Assembly (NCBI GenBank): GCA_023228995.1
Contig: JALOAD010000043.1
Span: forward strand, 1-27,881
From: JALOAD01 sp023228995 [NCBI: Candidatus Muiribacterium halophilum]
GTDB taxonomy: Bacteria; Muiribacteriota; Muiribacteriia; Muiribacteriales
DNA length: 27,881 bases
Reading direction: 5' to 3'
Below are positions 25,101-27,881 of the stretch, piece after piece. The notes beneath the pieces were generated by a model. That model did not search any database and was not told the DNA's origin. It worked only from the letters and a program-made list of their open reading frames with translations. Positions within the stretch are counted from its first letter, which is position 1. The number at the start of each line of letters is the position of its first letter. The translations under genes were made by a program, and so were the position numbers.

Positions 25101-26837
25101 AACAAGTTTTTTATTATCATAAGGAATAGGAGGACTTAAAGAAGCATCCAAAGGTGGAGTTGTTGTAATTTCTGGAGAATCAGTTTTCCATTCAATAAAT
25201 CTAGCAACAGGTCTTGAAATAAAATTAACATTAAATGTAATATTAACATTTGGTGATCGGTTTGGACCACCAAACTCAGGTTTCACACTATCTCTAATAT
25301 TTCTAATCTCAACTTTAACTTTTTCACCAGTAAATCTTGTAAAATATTTAGCAGGATCAAGTTTTGTAGGGTCTATTACAATACTTGTAGTATTAACATT
25401 TATTAAAGAAGTACCATCGATAGAAGATTCTTGAGTATCATTGAATCTAACAAGTTCTTTTGGATTTTCAACACCATCTCCATTAGCATCAACCCAAACA
25501 ACAAGTTCAGCAGAATCAATACCTGAACCACCAGCCCAAATTATATCTGTAAGAGAAATATTTATAGCACTAGTTTCTTCTAAAATTAAATTTGCCGGAC
25601 TTATAATCTGTATATAATTTGGAATTGGAGGTTTTGAGCTATTTGTTGCAGGTGCAGTTGTATCTATTATAAAAATATTATTTTCTGTATAATCTGGAAA
25701 TTTATTACCAGCCATATCAAATACATTTCTTATTTTTAATATAGCAGCTCCATCATAAGTAAAACCAAGTTCTTTAGGAATAAAAAAGCTTCCTTTCCAA
25801 GTATCATTTGAAATCCAACCTGTATCAGTATCAGCCGGAGTCATTGTAATTTTATTGCCTGATCTTGTGACAATTTCACAAATTGGTATTTCTCTTGTAT
25901 CCATTGGAAAAATATCTGTAAACTTAACAGACATAGTATAATTTTTTGAACCAATAAAAGCACCTCTTTCCATAGCAGGATCAAAAGTTATTGAAGCCTG
26001 ATCTGTTGAAGGAATAGTATTATCATAAACAACAGTAATTTGAGCAGAAGTTGATTTATTATGCCATGGAGAATTATCAATTCCAATAAGGGTTATTTTA
26101 TTACTTCCTTGAGAAAGATTAACAGGCAAAATAAAAGCCCCACTTTTTTGTGCAACAGATACTTCCTGAGTAGATAATACCCCATTTACATCAACTAAAG
26201 CACATACTCTACCACCAAGAAAATTATCAGAATAATTTCCTGTAATATGCAATATATTATTATTAGTAAATTTAGGTAAATTTTGAAAATTTGTATTAGA
26301 CAAAATTGGAGGTGTTGTATCAACAATAACTCTAATTGCATTTGTTTCTCTTAAAACTGTTCCAGCAGTTAAAACCGCTGTTCCTGTAACATTAAGTGTC
26401 TGTGCCGGATGAGGATCAACAGTAACATTAACAGTAACTTCATAAGTAGGATCAGGGTCTGTAACATTTACAACAACAGTATGTGCCATTTCAGGTATTT
26501 GAGTACTACCACCCACTAAATTTAAAGTAACTTCACCAGAATATTTTTCAAATGTATAAGAATAATCACCATCTTTTAAACCAGAAATATTGAATTGACC
26601 ACTAGTTGAAGGAGCCCATATTATTTTATCGCCTGTTCCGCCATTGCCCCATGCCTTTATAAAAGTTCCTGTTTCAGAACCACTAACAGAATAATTTATA
26701 GAAAATGTACCATTACTATAAATATCACCACCAACACTTTGAGTACCTTCAGTACTTAAAGTTATTGCAGAATATATTGGATTTGCTGTAAACAGCAGAA
26801 ATAAGGCTAGGACAAAAAACAAGCGTATTTTTTTCAT
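22158..26837 (-). CDS. Giant multi-Ig surface/secreted protein with FlgD/T9SS-like C-terminal domain
   Basis: 1559 residues with a signal peptide (about 1-23, 'FFVLALFLLFTANPIYS'). It is a string of beta-sandwich domains, many ending in an 'F-x-I/V-D-x-x-x-P' boundary (for example 'FIIDTTAP', 'FVIDTSIP', 'FTVDSERP', 'FYIDKRP'). A fibronectin-III-like unit lies near 925-1025. Near 1340 is 'KWKYIPTN...GTFAVFRDNKAP', followed by an Ig-like unit with 'GSGI'. Residues about 1466-1559 form a FlgD-Ig/type-A sorting-like domain: 'SYPNPAVNFCEIKY', 'LKIYDVSGKLVY', 'NKVANGVYIYKL' and a basic end 'NGKIAVLR'. It is probably exported and surface-attached. An adhesin, matrix or S-layer-like role is possible but not shown. 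The start has AGAGGGA just upstream and a 337-bp leader region holding repeat copy B. Confidence 0.82.
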   Translation of the reverse strand: MKKIRLFFVLALFLLFTANPIYSAITLSTEGTQSVGGDIYSNGTFSINYSVSGSETGTFIKAWGNGGTGDKIIWAPSTSGQFNISGLKDGDYSYTFEKYSGEVTLNLVGGSTQIPEMAHTVVVNVTDPDPTYEVTVNVTVDPHPAQTLNVTGTAVLTAGTVLRETNAIRVIVDTTPPILSNTNFQNLPKFTNNNILHITGNYSDNFLGGRVCALVDVNGVLSTQEVSVAQKSGAFILPVNLSQGSNKITLIGIDNSPWHNKSTSAQITVVYDNTIPSTDQASITFDPAMERGAFIGSKNYTMSVKFTDIFPMDTREIPICEIVTRSGNKITMTPADTDTGWISNDTWKGSFFIPKELGFTYDGAAILKIRNVFDMAGNKFPDYTENNIFIIDTTAPATNSSKPPIPNYIQIISPANLILEETSAINISLTDIIWAGGSGIDSAELVVWVDANGDGVENPKELVRFNDTQESSIDGTSLINVNTTSIVIDPTKLDPAKYFTRFTGEKVKVEIRNIRDSVKPEFGGPNRSPNVNITFNVNFISRPVARFIEWKTDSPEITTTPPLDASLSPPIPYDNKKLVHTPYKEQQIKFVIIPYGDIAENPRLAIDTGSVLITVNNIPFNINGSGQTFASPALNIISNNSTMEVVFNPALDPSFSFVDGYVKVKIAQAKDLNGTSILPVETAFVIDTSIPKIELVYPLDGGTTFDSTQEIIFNAIDELPGLIATIEVIVTNTTGTTTKNVRNVLRAGQTQANGDIIILKDPDSPIVSVKTGPGFVYDDGSVKLDIVVYDKATNKKTSSTVFWVLSKMELKASAEAPVVGKDKISVSGTLSKFPEAIINDTREVKVTAYCTDSSGKTVNKKIYFKDAVDSTGGKLLAFFFENIEVLPGDNLLSVSVLDDINHKLNFNNPPKPSDIALSVIYDNVGPIGAYNLKKISNTKTNVKFEWGEFVDQWSNPVYFKIQIAIEESFSTIIKEIINEGTSYSLNIGDFPHKNYYVRVIAVDSLDNEANPSDSIIFTVDSERPQISTLTIQDNTPDNQYSSNYPIFKNIDELSVIITFDEKMKKDVLLSKNRNLRIRLATTAYIDLTTGEWISDNTWKTDLSKNSFPSNYNGEIKVYVQGARDAMGNEMIGYISQSFYIDKRPEIEKPKIFPNPMDDREIMVLVRALEKLKDNPKVTIDGIDVVCKPLNNSWYGTSYRIKASQNGIRTLSITITDLNGNVGHWPADYTELSSVNMNIFRTASLTKNNAVSLESVNQNSVIDIAEGSVKQNIDIYSMIYEDEQNEVVNAPRAASSLNKLPVKDIEKNTDNIVYAPAIKLEKDAQISFSGIFDEKHVVMKKVGNKWKYIPTNLEQGKIVGKTDSLGTFAVFRDNKAPSLNLNIADNEELFNGKETIRLNVDELGSGIKNVVVYLDDKIIGDTDKDIFEFTPTNYFKPGEHVLRVTALDNANNSVEKRVVFKAPAGASFNKLNSYPNPAVNFCEIKYNISAASEYVELKIYDVSGKLVYKDKKTSVALTDSFIWNLDDRRGNKVANGVYIYKLIVKSSGVNEINGKIAVLR

Positions 26838-26942
26838 ATTTCCCTCTCATAATGAAATTATCTCTTATATCATCATATTTCGGGAAATTTAAAGTAAAGG
26901 TTTAAGTTTTATAGATTACCACTCACCAGAATTTAAAAACAA

Positions 26943-27048
26943 TTGCCTTGTCATATGACAAGGCAAGATATATGCTTTGTCATATTATGCCTTGTCATGC
27001 TATGACTTCAGCATAGATAGTTGACAAGTCACAATGTGACTTGTCAAC
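26943..27048. repeat. Long palindromes and TGCYTTGTCAT direct repeats next to copy B
   Basis: A 24-bp perfect palindrome occupies 26943-26966 (arms TTGCCTTGTCAT). The same TGCYTTGTCAT word recurs at 26973 and 26988, making a tandem of about 15-bp units. CTATG/CATAG pair at 27000-27016. A 13-bp perfect stem with a 3-base AAT loop lies at 27020-27048 (arms GTTGACAAGTCAC). These elements extend copy B on the side where copy A carries different hairpins. They lie upstream of the 1559-residue gene and downstream of the PP2C gene, both on the minus strand, and could end the latter's transcript. No protein-coding frame is evident in 26838-27174. Confidence 0.85.
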
Positions 27049-27052
27049 GGAT

Positions 27053-27167
27053 TTGAGCTTCGCTCAAGTTAAACCTAGTTTTACTTGTAAAACTATATCG
27101 TGAGCAAAGCAAACTATCTTATCAGACTGATATTATCAATTTCTGACAACATCGTGCATTTATGCAC
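27053..27167 (-). repeat. Hairpin-array repeat core, copy B (inverted relative to copy A)
   Basis: Read on the minus strand, bases 27167-27151 are identical to 21331-21347 of copy A. Bases 27120-27053 match 21381-21450 at 60 of 68 aligned positions with one 2-base gap. It contains GTGCAT/ATGCAC (27154-27167), a 9-bp stem TAGTTTTAC/GTAAAACTA (27076-27095) and TTGAGC/GCTCAA (27053-27067). On the minus strand the last reads TTGAGC-GAA-GCTCAA; copy A has TTGAAC-AAA-GTTCAA, so the change of A-T to G-C is on both arms and pairing is kept. Confidence 0.85.
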
Positions 27168-27174
27168 CAACATT

Positions 27175-27867
27175 TTACCCAATCTTAACAAGTATTGCAG
27201 TTATATTATCAAGTCCACCTCTTGAAAGAGATTTTTCAATCAAATCAATTACTTTTTCATCAACAGTCTTTTTTTGAGAACAAATAGTCTCAAGTATAAA
27301 ATCCTCACCAACATGATTTGTAAGACCGTCAGTACATAAAAGAAAATAATCATCAGAAAATGTATTTTCAAAATAAACCTGAGGAGTTATATTAGAGCCA
27401 GTACCAATAGCCTGAAGAAGAACATTAGAGTTTCCCTGTTCAGGATTATCATCTTTAGTCAATCTAAACAGGGAATAATCTCTTATATTATAAACTCTAC
27501 TATCACCAACATGACCAATAAAATAAAGATCTTCATATAAATAAAGAATAGACATTGTAGAATAAAGATTTTCACCTCTTTTTTCGCTCTCAGCAACAAG
27601 TTTTGTATTTAAAAGATCTATTGCATTAATAATACAGTCCTGTTGTTTAAAAACATCTTTTTTACCAAATACATCATTTTTAAAAAAAATATTTTCAAGA
27701 GAAGTTCTCAAAAATTCAGAAGCGTATTTGCCATCATCACAACCGCCAACTCCGTCAAATACAGCACAAAGAAAACCATATTCACCATTATCAATAACAA
27801 GATAATTATCCTGATTTTCCTTTCTAATCCTACCAATATCACTCAAAGCATAAAAATCAATTTTCAA
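27175..27867 (-). CDS. PP2C-family serine/threonine phosphatase
   Basis: 230 residues, the size of the compact bacterial PP2C (PrpC/Stp1) type. It dephosphorylates Ser/Thr-phosphoproteins with bound Mn or Mg in the cytoplasm. The metal-binding and catalytic motifs are intact: 'RKENQDN' (about 15-21), 'FDGVGG' (about 38-43), 'GHVGDSRVY' (about 117-125), 'CTDGLTNH' (about 178-185) and 'GGLDNIT' (about 216-222). The start is TTG at 27865-27867 with GAGG at 27875-27878. An in-frame stop at 27877-27879 rules out a longer form, and the only nearby ATG is in another frame. In most bacteria it pairs with a Hanks-type kinase, which would lie outside the window. It could also oppose the RsbW-like kinase at 5889, but nothing here links them. 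Confidence 0.93.
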   Translation of the reverse strand: MKIDFYALSDIGRIRKENQDNYLVIDNGEYGFLCAVFDGVGGCDDGKYASEFLRTSLENIFFKNDVFGKKDVFKQQDCIINAIDLLNTKLVAESEKRGENLYSTMSILYLYEDLYFIGHVGDSRVYNIRDYSLFRLTKDDNPEQGNSNVLLQAIGTGSNITPQVYFENTFSDDYFLLCTDGLTNHVGEDFILETICSQKKTVDEKVIDLIEKSLSRGGLDNITAILVKIG

Positions 27868-27881
27868 AATAAAACCTCATT

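Noticed and set aside
21310-27174. Composite transposon bounded by the inverted hairpin repeats
   Set aside because: No transposase, recombinase or target-site duplication is visible, and the two enclosed genes look native in composition and style.
1-27881. tRNA, rRNA, riboswitch or insertion-sequence genes
   Set aside because: I found no cloverleaf, rRNA-like or known riboswitch segment and no transposase-like protein; coding sequence fills nearly all the window.

Overview
The window is very A+T-rich and reads as a diderm (outer-membrane-bearing) bacterium. Evidence for an outer membrane is a PorV/FadL-like barrel, a second probable barrel ending in Phe, a lipobox lipoprotein, pseudopilins, an O-antigen-ligase-family protein and FlgD-like C-terminal domains of the kind used in type IX secretion. 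No rRNA, tRNA or taxon-specific marker is present, so I cannot place the organism. A low-G+C uncultured phylum is my guess (for example Muiribacteriota-like), with low confidence.

Layout. (1) 1-1886, + strand: the 3' end of an MBOAT O-acyltransferase that enters from the left edge, an SGNH/AlgX-like partner and a small chorismate-mutase-like protein; the first two look like a polysaccharide acylation unit. (2) 14298 down to 1853, - strand: a long, tightly packed cluster. It begins at a well-formed promoter just upstream of an O-antigen-ligase/TPR fusion. It continues through a large secreted TPR protein, a membrane-anchored YvcK/CofD-like protein, an RsbW-like ATPase and queA, all overlapping. 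It ends with three pilin-like genes (PilX/GspK-, GspI- and GspJ-like). (3) 14299-14530: a non-coding spacer holding a CCGGGAT inverted repeat and a striking G+C-rich 11-bp tandem array. (4) 19410 down to 14531, - strand: five close-packed genes for a secreted FlgD-like protein, a PorV-like outer-membrane protein, a helix-hairpin-helix/barrel protein, D-aminoacyl-tRNA deacylase (dtd) and a zinc-ribbon protein. (5) 19462-21309, + strand: a divergent, secreted M23 metallopeptidase with an intact active site. (6) 26837 down to 21515, - strand: a 1559-residue multi-Ig surface protein with a FlgD/T9SS-like C-terminus, then a TPR lipoprotein. (7) 27867-27175, - strand: a PP2C phosphatase.

The most unusual non-coding content is a pair of related, oppositely oriented hairpin-array repeats on either side of the two genes in (6). 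They share a core with about 88% identity over 68 aligned bases. One hairpin differs between the copies by a change on both arms that keeps the pairing.

Functionally the window is mostly envelope biology: polysaccharide modification and polymer ligation, pseudopilin tip proteins, secreted beta-rich proteins, a cell-wall hydrolase and regulators (YvcK, RsbW-like, PP2C). Two tRNA-related housekeeping enzymes (QueA, Dtd) are embedded in these operons.
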